NCBI RefSeq assembly: GCF_015207705.1
Contig: NZ_JADEWI010000027.1
Location: 19,339-83,338 of the forward strand
Reading direction: 5' to 3'
Length of the DNA: 64,000 bases
Source of the DNA: Nostoc sp. LEGE 06077
GTDB lineage: Bacteria; Cyanobacteriota; Cyanobacteriia; Cyanobacteriales; Nostocaceae
In this document: piece by piece, positions 20,738-28,681 of the stretch
Numbering within the stretch: the first letter of the stretch is position 1
Layout: each line of letters begins with the position of its first letter
Notes under the pieces: generated by a model
The model's input: only the letters and a program-made list of their open reading frames with translations
Database searches by the model: none
Told to the model about the DNA's origin: nothing
Made by a program: the position numbers and the translations under genes

Positions 20738-20962
20738 TTATTCGCCCTTCTCTTGCTTTTGGCGACGTTCCTCAATTCGTTTAAAGATTTCATCGATAGT
20801 TTGATTTCCTAAAATTTCATCCCTATCTCGTGTATAGTCGCCACTACCTTTTTCAAATTGCTGCATAAATCTTGCCATTTCCACAGGGCCAAGAGCTTTT
20901 GTCAAAGCTTCTATTCCCAACCTTTTAATCTCAGCTTGAGTGAGTTTATTCACGTCTAGCAT
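20738..20962 (-). CDS. small conserved cyanobacterial protein
   Basis: This 74-residue charged protein (L-T-Q-A-E-I-K-R-L-G-I-E-A-L near the start, then F-E-K-G-S-G-D-Y-T-R-D-R) resembles short proteins I have seen in many cyanobacteria. Some of those sit beside toxin-like genes. No toxin partner is recognisable here. The 61-codon frame overlapping its 3' end (20608-20793) has no family features. The function is unknown; an antitoxin-like role is only a guess. Confidence 0.6.
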   Translation of the reverse strand: MLDVNKLTQAEIKRLGIEALTKALGPVEMARFMQQFEKGSGDYTRDRDEILGNQTIDEIFKRIEERRQKQEKGE

Positions 20963-21063
20963 TGATTACCTTCAATACCCACCGCAAAAATTAAAGCTTC
21001 CATAGGTACATCTTGCTCGGTATGATATTTAATCTGCAAGCATTTACCTAATAGAAACTAGCT

Positions 21064-22149
21064 ATGACGCAAAACTACCGCATTACCTTACTTCCCGGCG
21101 ATGGCATTGGCCCTGAAATTATGGCAGTGGCGGTAGAAGTGCTAAAAGTCGTAGGGAAAAAATTTGATATTGAGTTTGCCTTCCAAGAAGCTTTAATTGG
21201 GGGTGCAGCTATTGACGCGACAGGAGAACCTTTGCCGAGTGCAACCTTAGATACTTGTCGCAATAGTGATGCTGTTTTACTCGCCGCGATTGGGGGTTAT
21301 AAATGGGATATTCTACCATCTCACCAACGGCCGGAAGCTGGTTTATTGGGACTAAGGGCAGGTTTGGGATTATTTGCCAATTTACGCCCAGCCCAAATTT
21401 TACCCCAGTTAATTGACGCTTCAACTTTGAAACGGGAAGTTGTCGAAGGTGTAGATATTATGGTGGTGCGGGAACTCACTGGGGGAATTTACTTTGGTAA
21501 ACCCAAAGGAATTTTTGAAACAGAAACAGGTGAGAAACGCGGTGTGAATACAATGGTTTACAGCGAGTCAGAAATTGAACGCATCGGGAAAGTTGCCTTT
21601 GAAGCTGCCAGAAAAAGAAGTGGTAAACTCTGTTCTGTAGATAAAGCCAACGTATTAGAAGTATCGCAGTTGTGGCGCGATTGCATCACCAAACTGTCCG
21701 CCGAATATCCTGATGTGCAACTGTCTCACCTCTATGTTGATAATGCGGCGATGCAATTAGTCCGCGCTCCTAAACAATTCGATACGATTGTCACAGGTAA
21801 CTTGTTTGGCGATATTCTCTCCGATGCGGCGGCGATGTTGACTGGCAGTATTGGGATGTTACCTTCTGCTAGTTTGGGTGCTTCTGGCCCTGGCGTATAT
21901 GAACCAGTCCACGGTTCTGCACCCGATATTGCCGGACTTGATAAAGCCAATCCTCTGGCACAGGTTTTGAGTGCGGCGATGATGTTACGCTACGGGTTAA
22001 ATCAGCCACAAGCAGCAGATAGCATAGAAAAAGCTGTATTGCAAGTTTTAGAACAAGGCGATCGCACAGGCGATATCATGTCACCAGGAATGAATCTTTT
22101 GGGTTGTCAAGCAATGGGGAAATCACTCATTCAAGCACTAGAAAAATAA
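21064..22149 (+). CDS. leuB: 3-isopropylmalate dehydrogenase
   Basis: This enzyme oxidises and decarboxylates 3-isopropylmalate to 2-oxoisocaproate in leucine synthesis. The N-terminus has [10 protein letters not shown]. The substrate loop has [13 protein letters not shown], with [10 protein letters not shown] later. The metal-binding region is D-N-A-A-M-Q-L and N-L-F-G-D-I-L-S-D. The NAD-specific motif G-S-A-P-D-I-A-G follows. Its 361 residues are the normal length. It is cytoplasmic and homodimeric in the family. Confidence 0.97.
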   Translation: MTQNYRITLLPGDGIGPEIMAVAVEVLKVVGKKFDIEFAFQEALIGGAAIDATGEPLPSATLDTCRNSDAVLLAAIGGYKWDILPSHQRPEAGLLGLRAGLGLFANLRPAQILPQLIDASTLKREVVEGVDIMVVRELTGGIYFGKPKGIFETETGEKRGVNTMVYSESEIERIGKVAFEAARKRSGKLCSVDKANVLEVSQLWRDCITKLSAEYPDVQLSHLYVDNAAMQLVRAPKQFDTIVTGNLFGDILSDAAAMLTGSIGMLPSASLGASGPGVYEPVHGSAPDIAGLDKANPLAQVLSAAMMLRYGLNQPQAADSIEKAVLQVLEQGDRTGDIMSPGMNLLGCQAMGKSLIQALEK

Positions 22150-22242
22150 TTCTTTGAGGAGAAACTCGCCAAATTGGCAATCTTTGCCAGAAGTTTCGGG
22201 TACACTATAGACAAAATCTAGTAAGTAGATAGCAGTAACATA

Positions 22243-22503
22243 GTGTACGCTTTACGACAAGATACAGCTAATTTCACCGCCTCTAGAATCCAGCCGCCTC
22301 TGGTTGATCCCGCTATCATCAGAGCAGCTGGCCAGATTTACTACACATATTGTGAAGTACATCCAGAAATCGCGGGGCAGCCTTCCGGGGTAGCAATTAA
22401 TCGTGTTACCCATCGCGGTAAGGTGATTTTTACTCACCAACCCGTTCTCTTACCTCAAGAATGTTTTGTGCCTTTAAATCAAATTGAGTCTCATATGTAT
22501 TAG
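22243..22503 (+). CDS. small hypothetical protein
   Basis: This 86-codon frame starts at GTG 22243 (Y-A-L-R-Q-D-T-A-N-F). I do not recognise a domain. The composition is balanced, with R-I-Q-P-P-L-V-D-P and a single Cys-containing segment (Y-Y-T-Y-C-E-V), and it does not look repeat-derived. It lies between leuB and pilD on the same strand. It is probably real, but there is no good Shine-Dalgarno sequence. Confidence 0.5.
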   Translation: MYALRQDTANFTASRIQPPLVDPAIIRAAGQIYYTYCEVHPEIAGQPSGVAINRVTHRGKVIFTHQPVLLPQECFVPLNQIESHMY

Positions 22504-22615
22504 TCAATAGAGTGCTGAGTAATAAATCTATCTCTAGTCCTAGCCTCTCTTTTGCCTCTCGACAAAGAACAAAAGATGAAGCACAAATGACACAGGACAA
22601 TTGACAAATGACTAT

Positions 22616-23434
22616 ATGGACTTTTTAACGGCCGTTCCGGCGATTACTGTTGTTTTCGCCTTGGGTGCATCTATAGGTAGCTTCATCAACGTTGTCGTTT
22701 ATCGCATCCCTGCGGGGTTATCGATTCTTTGGCCACCTTCCCGTTGCCCCCATTGCTTAAACCAGCTAAAAGCTTATGACAATGTACCCGTGCTGGGATG
22801 GTTGTGGTTACGCGGAAAATGCCGTTATTGCAAAAATAAAATAGCTGTTCGTTATCCGGTGGTAGAAGCGATAACGGGTTTAATTTTTGTGGCAATTTTT
22901 TTAGTATTTCAAATTTCCATCGCCACGTTAGGATACTGGGCTTTTTGTAGTTGGTTATTAGCCTTAGCCTTAATTGACTTAGATACCATGACTTTACCCA
23001 ATGCCTTAACGCAATCAGGGTTAGTGGTAGGTTTGGGATATCAAATAATTAGCGGTTTTGTCCCAGAAGCCAGCAGCGGGGGAATAATTAGACACCTGAT
23101 GATGGGGATAGTCGGTGCTGTTGTTGGTTTATGGCTATTTGATAGCATCGCCCTTGGTGGTTCAATTGTGTTAGGTAAAACCGCAATGGGCGCGGGAGAT
23201 GCCAAACTCGCTGCAATGATGGGCGCTTGGCTGGGTTGGCGGTATTTGCTGTTAGCTAGTTTAATTGCCTGCGCCGTGGGAGTATTAATAGGTGGATTAG
23301 TATTGGTGCGATCGCCTAAAAAAACTGGCGTTAAAATCCCCTTCGGCCCTTTTTTAGCACTAGGCGCAATCATCACTGTCTTTACCGGGCCAGCTATCTT
23401 ATCGGCTTATTTGAAATTTGCCTTTCCGTCCTAG
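22616..23434 (+). CDS. pilD: type IV prepilin peptidase / N-methyltransferase
   Basis: This membrane aspartic protease cleaves the leader of type IV prepilins and methylates the new N-terminus. The N-terminal domain has the two zinc-type Cys pairs C-P-H-C and C-R-Y-C. The catalytic Asp residues lie in L-I-D-L-D-T-M-T-L-P and M-G-A-G-D-A-K-L-A. About eight membrane segments are visible. I chose ATG 22616 rather than the in-frame TTG at 22601, because the TTG lies inside a repeat-like stretch (TTGACAAATGAC) and the ATG gives a normal N-terminus. Confidence 0.93.
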   Translation: MDFLTAVPAITVVFALGASIGSFINVVVYRIPAGLSILWPPSRCPHCLNQLKAYDNVPVLGWLWLRGKCRYCKNKIAVRYPVVEAITGLIFVAIFLVFQISIATLGYWAFCSWLLALALIDLDTMTLPNALTQSGLVVGLGYQIISGFVPEASSGGIIRHLMMGIVGAVVGLWLFDSIALGGSIVLGKTAMGAGDAKLAAMMGAWLGWRYLLLASLIACAVGVLIGGLVLVRSPKKTGVKIPFGPFLALGAIITVFTGPAILSAYLKFAFPS

Positions 23435-23471
23435 CTAAATAATATTACGCTGTGTGCAACTTTCTCTCACA

Positions 23472-23557
23472 CCTAACCCCCAACCCCTTCCCTTGTAGGG
23501 AAGGGGAGCAAGAATCAAAGCCTCTCTCCGTTTCGGGGAGAGGTTTGGAGAGGGGTT
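23472..23557. repeat. 86-bp interspersed repeat, copy 1
   Basis: This is a GC-rich repeat (starts CCTAACCCCCAACCCC, contains the inverted pair CCTTCCC/GGGAAGG and CTCTCC/GGAGAG). About 80 of 86 bases match the second copy at 25199-25284. This copy is intergenic, between pilD and the EACC1-like gene. The open frame across it (23452-23649) is created by the repeat and is not called. Confidence 0.85.
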
Positions 23558-23680
23558 GCAAAAATAAGTTGCACATCGTGTTAATGGTATTACCATATTC
23601 TCACCGAATATTTACTCAAACACCCAGATTAACCGATACAATCGTTTAAACAGACTCTACATTATATTTAAGCGATTTAT

Positions 23681-24085
23681 ATGGTAACTAAATCTGATAT
23701 TCAGGTGACAGTTTCCCTGACGGAATTGGGTTTGGATGATGAAGAATTGCAAGCCCAAGTACAAAATTTACTCCCCCAGTTGCGAGATGTGGATGGGGTA
23801 GAAGACGCAGATTTAGTTGCAGTTACAGAAGTACCACAAGGTTCTAAGGCGTTGGGTGGTTTTTCTTTGGGGACATTCAAAGCCCTGGTTAATCCTGCTG
23901 TTATCAAGCCTGTGTTTGAATTTTTAGGCCGTTTGTCTAACAAAACCTTTGAAATTGAAGTAGAAGCTTACGGGGAAAAATTCAAGGCGAAAGCTAGTAG
24001 CAAAGAAGATTTGATATTCATCCTCGAAAAAACCGAAACTTTATTGAACAACGCCAAAAATAGACAAGACAGCAATAATGGCTAA
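23681..24085 (+). CDS. EACC1-like effector-associated small protein
   Basis: This 134-residue protein has no signal peptide. An N-terminal segment with acidic patches (L-T-E-L-G-L-D-D-E-E-L, L-R-D-V-D-G-V-E-D-A) leads to a hydrophobic Gly/Pro-containing centre (G-G-F-S-L-G-T-F-K-A-L-V-N-P), then a beta-rich end (F-E-I-E-V-E-A-Y-G-E-K-F-K-A-K-A). This pattern resembles the 'effector-associated constant component' EACC1 family, which occurs beside caspase-like and other effectors in predicted conflict systems. The recognition is by pattern, not alignment. Its stop codon overlaps the start of the caspase gene by 8 bp, which implies coupled translation. Confidence 0.65.
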   Translation: MVTKSDIQVTVSLTELGLDDEELQAQVQNLLPQLRDVDGVEDADLVAVTEVPQGSKALGGFSLGTFKALVNPAVIKPVFEFLGRLSNKTFEIEVEAYGEKFKAKASSKEDLIFILEKTETLLNNAKNRQDSNNG

Positions 24086-26150
24086 GGTAGCACTGTTAAT
24101 TGGGATTAGCGAATATGAACTAGGACTAACACCGCTACCCAATGCTGTGAATGATGTTGAGGCGATGCGGCGAGTTTTGCTAAACCCAGAAATGGGTGAT
24201 TTTGCACCAGAGAATGTCACAGTGCTGAAAAATCCCCAACGGCAAGAAATGGAAGATGCTATTTATAACTTGTATGCCCATCGTGACAAGGATGACTTGC
24301 TGCTGTTTTATTTTTCTGGACATGGAGTGACAGTTGAAAGCGGTGATTTTTACTTCTCAACTTCCATCACCAGAAAAAATCAAAACAAATTAGTCCCTAC
24401 AACCGCCGTAGCTGGGACAAGTGTACATAGTTGGATGAACCAAAGCAAATCTAAGCGACAGGTAGTAATTTTAGATTGCTGCTTTAGTGGTGCTTTTGCC
24501 AGAGGTTTGACAGCAAAAGACATTGATAATATTGACCTAGAACAAAAATTAGGCGGTGAGGGTAGAGCAATTCTCACAGCTTCCTCTTCTACACAATATG
24601 CTTTTGAGTCTGATGGGTTGGACTTGTCAATTTACACTCATTATCTGGTAGAAGGCATTGAGAAAGGTGTAGCAGATTTAGATGGTGATGGTTTAATTGC
24701 GGTGGATGAATTGCACAAATATACGAAAAGCAAAGTGCAAGAAGCATCACCCGCGATGACACCAGAATTTTATCCTGTAAAAGAAGGTTATCGGATTTTT
24801 TTGGCGAAGTCGCCCAAGGATGACCCTAAGCTGAAATATCGTCAGGAAGTGGAACGCCGGATCAATCGTGGTAAGTTTACCATCCCGGCTCGTCGCTTGT
24901 TAAACTCATTGCGGAATCAGTTCAAGCTTGACTCTGATGTGGCTGATGCAATTGAAGCGGAAGTTAAAAAACCATATCTGGAATATCAGCGTAAATTAGA
25001 AGAATATGAAGCAACGTTGATTGAGACAATTGCAGATGATCCGAAATTGGGTGAAACAACTTTCAATGATCTTAGAGACTATCAACAACATTTAGGTTTA
25101 CGAGATGAAGATGTTGCACCAATAGAAGAACGAATTCTTGGTCAACAAAAACAGTCTGTATCTGCGGAAGAATTACCTGACGCGGCGTATTCCTCAAACC
25201 TAACCCCCAGCCCCTTCCCTAGTAGGGAAGGGGAGCAAGATTCAAAGCCTCTCTCCGCTGCGGGGAGAGGTTTGGAAAGGGGTTCTACGTTACCTACAAC
25301 TATTCAAACCAATCAGTTTGAATTTGAAATAGTAAAGGTAGATGCTAAAGGACAAATCATCAACCGCAGCCAGGGACGCGCCGAGTTTTTTACCGAAGAC
25401 TTGGGTAATGGCGTAATTCTAGATATGGTTGCAATTCCTGGCGGAAAATTCCTCATGGGTTCGCCAGAGAGTGAAGAGGGACGATATGACTCTGAAAGTC
25501 CGCAGCATAATGTCACTGTTCAACCCTTTTTTATGGGGAAATTTCCCGTCACCCAAGGGCAATGGCAAGCCGTTGCTGCTTTTGATAAGGTAAATATTGA
25601 TTTAGATTCTGATCCATCCTATTTTAAAGGTGCTAACCGCCCTGTAGAACAAGTTTCTTGGTATGATGCGGTGGAGTTTTGCGATCGATTGTCAAGAGAG
25701 ACTTGTAAGATATATCGCTTACCCAGTGAGGCAGAATGGGAATATGCTTGTCGTGCAGGAACGACTACGCCGTTTTATTTTGGCGAAACGATTACGACAG
25801 AGTTAGCAAATTACAACGGCGATTACACTTACGGTTCTGCTCCCAAGGGTGAATATCGACAAAAAACAACAGAAGTTGGGCAATTTCTGACTAACCCCTT
25901 TGGTTTATTCGATATGTGTGGTAATGTATGGGAATGGTGTCAGGATGAGTGGCACGAAAATTATAATAATGCGCCAACTGATGGCAGTGCATGGCTGGTT
26001 GAGAATGATAATGAATATCGACTGCTGCGCGGTGGTTCGTGGTACCGCAGTCCTAGGTATTGCCGTTCGGCGAATCGCAGCAGGAGTGAGGGTGACAACA
26101 GGGGCAGCTTCGTGGTTTTTCGGGTTGTGGTTGTGCGGGGCAGGACTTAG
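24078..26150 (+). CDS. caspase-like protease fused to FGE/C-type-lectin fold; DGR-type variable protein
   Basis: This 690-residue protein begins with a C14 caspase/orthocaspase domain at about 1-250, with catalytic His in F-S-G-H-G (H82) and Cys in L-D-C-C-F-S-G (C135), both intact. A charged helical region at about 250-365 follows, then a linker at 374-403 made by an 86-bp repeat. From about 430 comes an FGE-sulfatase domain (V-A-I-P-G-G-K-F-L-M-G-S, R-L-P-S-E-A-E-W-E-Y-A, G-N-V-W-E-W). The end, L-R-G-G-S-W then C-R-S-A-N-R then F-R-V-V, is the segment that DGRs diversify. It should act as a cytoplasmic protease effector whose lectin-like end binds a ligand. The ligand and the role in immunity are inferred. 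Confidence 0.87.
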   Translation: MAKVALLIGISEYELGLTPLPNAVNDVEAMRRVLLNPEMGDFAPENVTVLKNPQRQEMEDAIYNLYAHRDKDDLLLFYFSGHGVTVESGDFYFSTSITRKNQNKLVPTTAVAGTSVHSWMNQSKSKRQVVILDCCFSGAFARGLTAKDIDNIDLEQKLGGEGRAILTASSSTQYAFESDGLDLSIYTHYLVEGIEKGVADLDGDGLIAVDELHKYTKSKVQEASPAMTPEFYPVKEGYRIFLAKSPKDDPKLKYRQEVERRINRGKFTIPARRLLNSLRNQFKLDSDVADAIEAEVKKPYLEYQRKLEEYEATLIETIADDPKLGETTFNDLRDYQQHLGLRDEDVAPIEERILGQQKQSVSAEELPDAAYSSNLTPSPFPSREGEQDSKPLSAAGRGLERGSTLPTTIQTNQFEFEIVKVDAKGQIINRSQGRAEFFTEDLGNGVILDMVAIPGGKFLMGSPESEEGRYDSESPQHNVTVQPFFMGKFPVTQGQWQAVAAFDKVNIDLDSDPSYFKGANRPVEQVSWYDAVEFCDRLSRETCKIYRLPSEAEWEYACRAGTTTPFYFGETITTELANYNGDYTYGSAPKGEYRQKTTEVGQFLTNPFGLFDMCGNVWEWCQDEWHENYNNAPTDGSAWLVENDNEYRLLRGGSWYRSPRYCRSANRSRSEGDNRGSFVVFRVVVVRGRT
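25199..25284. repeat. 86-bp interspersed repeat, copy 2, inside a coding region
   Basis: This is the same element as 23472-23557. It adds about 29 in-frame residues to the linker between the caspase and FGE domains (reads L-T-P-S-P-F-P-S-R-E-G-E-Q-D-S-K-P-L and on). The frame stays open on both sides. Confidence 0.85.
26043..26117 (+). other. candidate DGR variable region
   Basis: Within the last 35 codons of the caspase-FGE gene, ten codons at positions that are usually Asn in FGE-type DGR targets read TAC, CGC, AGT, TAT, AGC, AGT, GGT, GGC, AGC and TTC. All end in C or T, as expected if the first two bases of AAY template codons were changed at adenines. The stretch is low in A compared with the window. 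No template repeat was found in the window. Confidence 0.6.
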
Positions 26151-26249
26151 TAGCGCTTTATACTCTTACCCTTTAGCCCTCTGCCCTATTTTCTTTACCC
26201 TTTTTAAACCCTCGCGCTCTGCGCGATAAATTTTTTTGAGATTTCACGG

Positions 26250-26471
26250 ATGAGTGATTTACCCATAATACAGAAAACCTACGATTTAATCAAGTGGTAC
26301 GTGCCAATTTTAAATCGCCTGCCCAGAGATCATAAATTATTACTGGGTAATCGAATTATTACAGCAATCTCTCGTAGGTTGGGTGAAACGAAGTGGAATC
26401 CAATAAATGATATAAAAAAACAAAAATTCCTCAACTACAAAAATTTAAATTCACATAGTAAAGTGATGTAG
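26250..26471 (+). pseudogene. truncated Avd-like four-helix protein (DGR accessory)
   Basis: The first 39 residues ([16 protein letters not shown], then [16 protein letters not shown]) match the start of Avd, the four-helix accessory protein that helps DGR reverse transcriptases. After that the frame runs into repeat-like sequence (GGTTGGGTGAAACGAAG) and stops at 73 codons, while Avd is normally about 110-130 residues. Helices two to four are therefore missing. It lies 99 bp after the variable protein gene, in the usual VP-avd order. Confidence 0.7.
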
Positions 26472-26541
26472 ATTTTTTAGTAGAACTAGAACCAGGGCGT
26501 AATTTATTAGATCGAATTGGCTTAATGCAAGATTTAGAAGG
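26462..26541 (+). pseudogene. fragment of a minimal nucleotidyltransferase
   Basis: One frame reads [22 protein letters not shown], the metal-binding part of MNT-type nucleotidyltransferases of HEPN-MNT toxin-antitoxin pairs. A stop codon precedes it and the homology ends after about 27 codons, where the palindromic element follows. It is a remnant only. Confidence 0.65.
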
Positions 26542-26562
26542 GAGCATCCCACTTTTTAGTTT

Positions 26563-26659
26563 GTCATTGCGAGCGCAACGAAGTGGAGCGAAGCAATCGC
26601 AAAATCACTCAACATGAACGAGTTAATGCGATTGCTTCGTCGTTCCTCCTCGCAATGAC
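26563..26659. mobile_element. 97-bp MITE-like palindromic element
   Basis: Perfect 11-bp terminal inverted repeats GTCATTGCGAG / CTCGCAATGAC bound an internally self-complementary sequence (AGCAATCGC / GCGATTGCT). It encodes nothing. It interrupts the nucleotidyltransferase remnant. Confidence 0.7.
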
Positions 26660-26714
26660 TTTGTGTAATTAATTCTGTCAGACTACTTATTGCAGAATGT
26701 TGGCGATCGCTATT

Positions 26715-27050
26715 TTAATTGCTACGAGTTTGCATAGCCATTTTTTCAGCTTTTAATTTACGTAGCCTTTTAACAACTGGATTAGGGTTGCGGCTTTGTT
26801 CTTCTCTCATGCGATCGCCCCACTCTAGCCAATCTTTGAGATAAGCATCTACAGCTTGTTGATTGTGTAAGTAGTAGAGAATAGTAGCATAAACCTGCTC
26901 TAAAGTAAGTGAAGTATAGGTTTTAGCAATCTCTTCGGGAGTTTTAGCACGGAAAAGGTAGTCAAATAAAATCGTTTCAATTCCTACTCTTGTACCCTGG
27001 AGTCGAATATCATCAGGCGCAAGAAAGTTAAAGTAGTCTTCAAGCTGCAT
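26715..27050 (-). CDS. DUF433-family antitoxin-like protein
   Basis: This 111-residue protein has I-R-L-Q-G-T-R-V-G-I-E-T-I-L near the start and K-T-P-E-E-I-A-K-T-Y-T-S-L-T-L-E-Q-V-Y-A-T-I, the DUF433 helix-turn-helix pattern seen in VapB-like antitoxins. Such genes usually precede a DUF5615 PIN-like toxin. No such gene lies beside it here, so it looks orphaned in the remnant region. A basic, Lys/Arg-rich tail follows the domain. Confidence 0.75.
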   Translation of the reverse strand: MQLEDYFNFLAPDDIRLQGTRVGIETILFDYLFRAKTPEEIAKTYTSLTLEQVYATILYYLHNQQAVDAYLKDWLEWGDRMREEQSRNPNPVVKRLRKLKAEKMAMQTRSN

Positions 27051-27667
27051 AGTTCGCTAAAAATAATATGTTGATATTATTGCCTGATCGTAACATCGAA
27101 CTAATTTCAGCGATTCTTGGCAAGAGAAGTTGGGCGATCGCAAATTGAATATTCTGCACCTAGCAGGCGATCGCGTGATCTACTATAATAATATTGGTTA
27201 TAAGCTTTCTGTTCGTACCTTAAGAAAGCAATTACAATTCCTAACGACTGTAACCGTCATTACCCCATCGTCGCTTCAGCTTTTGATAATATCAGCCTGT
27301 GACTTGTATTACCCTCTTAACGAAATAGACCTGTTGGCAAGACTAATGCCACAGATGCCAACTGCTCAGAAACTAGCACAATGATTTACAAAATATGGGG
27401 ACAGCAGATTGCCGCTAGGGTTGGGTAACAGCATCTTTTCCGGGAGTTGGTATGCCAATGGAGATGACGCAAGCTAATACATTTACAAAATGATATCCGC
27501 GAGAGACTTGTATTGGTATAAGCATTTTCGTTAAGCTGGCAACCAAAGATGCAAAATAAGGTCTGAATTGCTTATAAGCGTAATTTTGGCTACGTCGTCA
27601 TTTGTGTTTTGTTTTTGCTAATGACAAATGACAGTTTTCAACCCATACCCACTTGAATAAGATAAAA
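27051..27667. other. 617-bp intergenic region upstream of accD
   Basis: No convincing gene. A TTG-started 84-codon frame at 27130-27384 crosses two HIP1 sites and has no family features. The end carries Nostoc-type short direct repeats (TGACAAATGACA near 27620). It probably includes the accD promoter. Confidence 0.5.
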
Positions 27668-28618
27668 ATGGCAAACAACGAAGAATCACGCGGTTTAAAG
27701 TCTCTGTTTGATTGGTTTGCAAATCGAAGAAAATCAGGCTCTACCAACCTGGAACGGCAAGAACGAGAAATTGCTGACGGGCTATGGCACAAATGTTCTA
27801 AGTGTGGTGTTTTAACCTATACAAAAGATTTGAGAGCTAATCAAATGGTCTGCGTTGAATGTGGACATCATAATCGGGTAGATAGTGATGAACGCATCCG
27901 CCAATTGATAGATAACAATACTTGGCAAGCAATAGATGAGCATTTGCGACCGACTGACCCATTACAATTCCGCGATCGCAAATCCTATAGTGATCGCTTG
28001 AGAGAAATGGAAACCAAAATCGGTCTTATAGATGCAGTGAAAACCGGTTTGGGACAAATCAACGGAATGCCCGTAGCCTTGGGAGTGATGGACTTCCGGT
28101 TTATGGGTGGTAGTATGGGTTCCGTTGTTGGGGAAAAAATCACCCGCTTAATTGAACAAGCAACTGGACGACGTTACCCTGTCGTTATTGTCTGCACTTC
28201 TGGTGGTGCGAGAATGCAAGAAGGTATGCTTTCTCTGATGCAGATGGCGAAAATCTCCGCAGCTTTAGACCGCCATCGTGATGCCAGATTATTGTATATT
28301 CCCGTGTTAACCAATCCTACAACTGGTGGCGTAACTGCGAGTTTTGCCATGTTAGGCGATATTATTTTGGCAGAACCCAAATCAACCATTGGTTTTGCTG
28401 GTCGGCGAGTGATTGAGCAAACCCTCCGCGAAAAACTGCCAGATGATTTTCAGACTGCTGAAGATTTACTCAAGCATGGCTTTGTGGACGATATTGTTCC
28501 TCGCACTCAGTTAAAGAATACCTTGTCCCAGCTAATTGCTTTACATCAACCAGTTACAACCGCCCCTTCCATGATGTTGTGGGAGTCTATGACATTGAGT
28601 TCTACAGCAGTTGAGTAG
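27668..28618 (+). CDS. accD: acetyl-CoA carboxylase carboxyltransferase subunit beta
   Basis: AccD is the beta half of the carboxyltransferase that moves CO2 from biotin to acetyl-CoA in fatty-acid synthesis. The N-terminal zinc finger is C-S-K-C...C-V-E-C. The crotonase-fold core has [29 protein letters not shown] and [14 protein letters not shown] chose ATG 27668 (M-A-N-N-E-E-S) over an in-frame TTG five codons earlier. The alpha subunit gene is not in the window. Confidence 0.96.
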   Translation: MANNEESRGLKSLFDWFANRRKSGSTNLERQEREIADGLWHKCSKCGVLTYTKDLRANQMVCVECGHHNRVDSDERIRQLIDNNTWQAIDEHLRPTDPLQFRDRKSYSDRLREMETKIGLIDAVKTGLGQINGMPVALGVMDFRFMGGSMGSVVGEKITRLIEQATGRRYPVVIVCTSGGARMQEGMLSLMQMAKISAALDRHRDARLLYIPVLTNPTTGGVTASFAMLGDIILAEPKSTIGFAGRRVIEQTLREKLPDDFQTAEDLLKHGFVDDIVPRTQLKNTLSQLIALHQPVTTAPSMMLWESMTLSSTAVE

Positions 28619-28620
28619 AA

Positions 28621-28681
28621 GTAAAAAGGTAAAAGTAAAAAGGTAAAAGTCTAGATTTATTTTGCCTTTTGCCTTTTGCCT
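28621..28681. terminator. repeat-built bidirectional terminator
   Basis: Tandem AAAAGGTAAAA units and later TTTTGCCTTTT units pair over 11 positions (28638-28648 with 28660-28670, one G-T pair). It lies exactly between the convergent accD and MFS genes. The units are Nostoc-type heptamer repeats. Confidence 0.6.

Noticed and set aside
20608..20793. 61-codon frame beside the small 74-residue protein, considered as a toxin partner
   Set aside because: It overlaps the gene in another frame, is Lys/Phe-rich without a toxin motif, and shares only chance features.
23452..23649. 65-codon frame with peptide L-T-P-N-P-F-P-C-R-E
   Set aside because: It is created by the 86-bp repeat; similar peptides are annotation artefacts of this repeat.
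27130..27384. 84-codon frame before accD
   Set aside because: TTG start, crosses HIP1 repeats and has no recognisable domain.
26660..27667. Search for a DGR template repeat and reverse transcriptase after the variable protein gene
   Set aside because: No repeat of the 26040-26125 region with extra adenines and no RT motifs were seen; the next long gene is accD.
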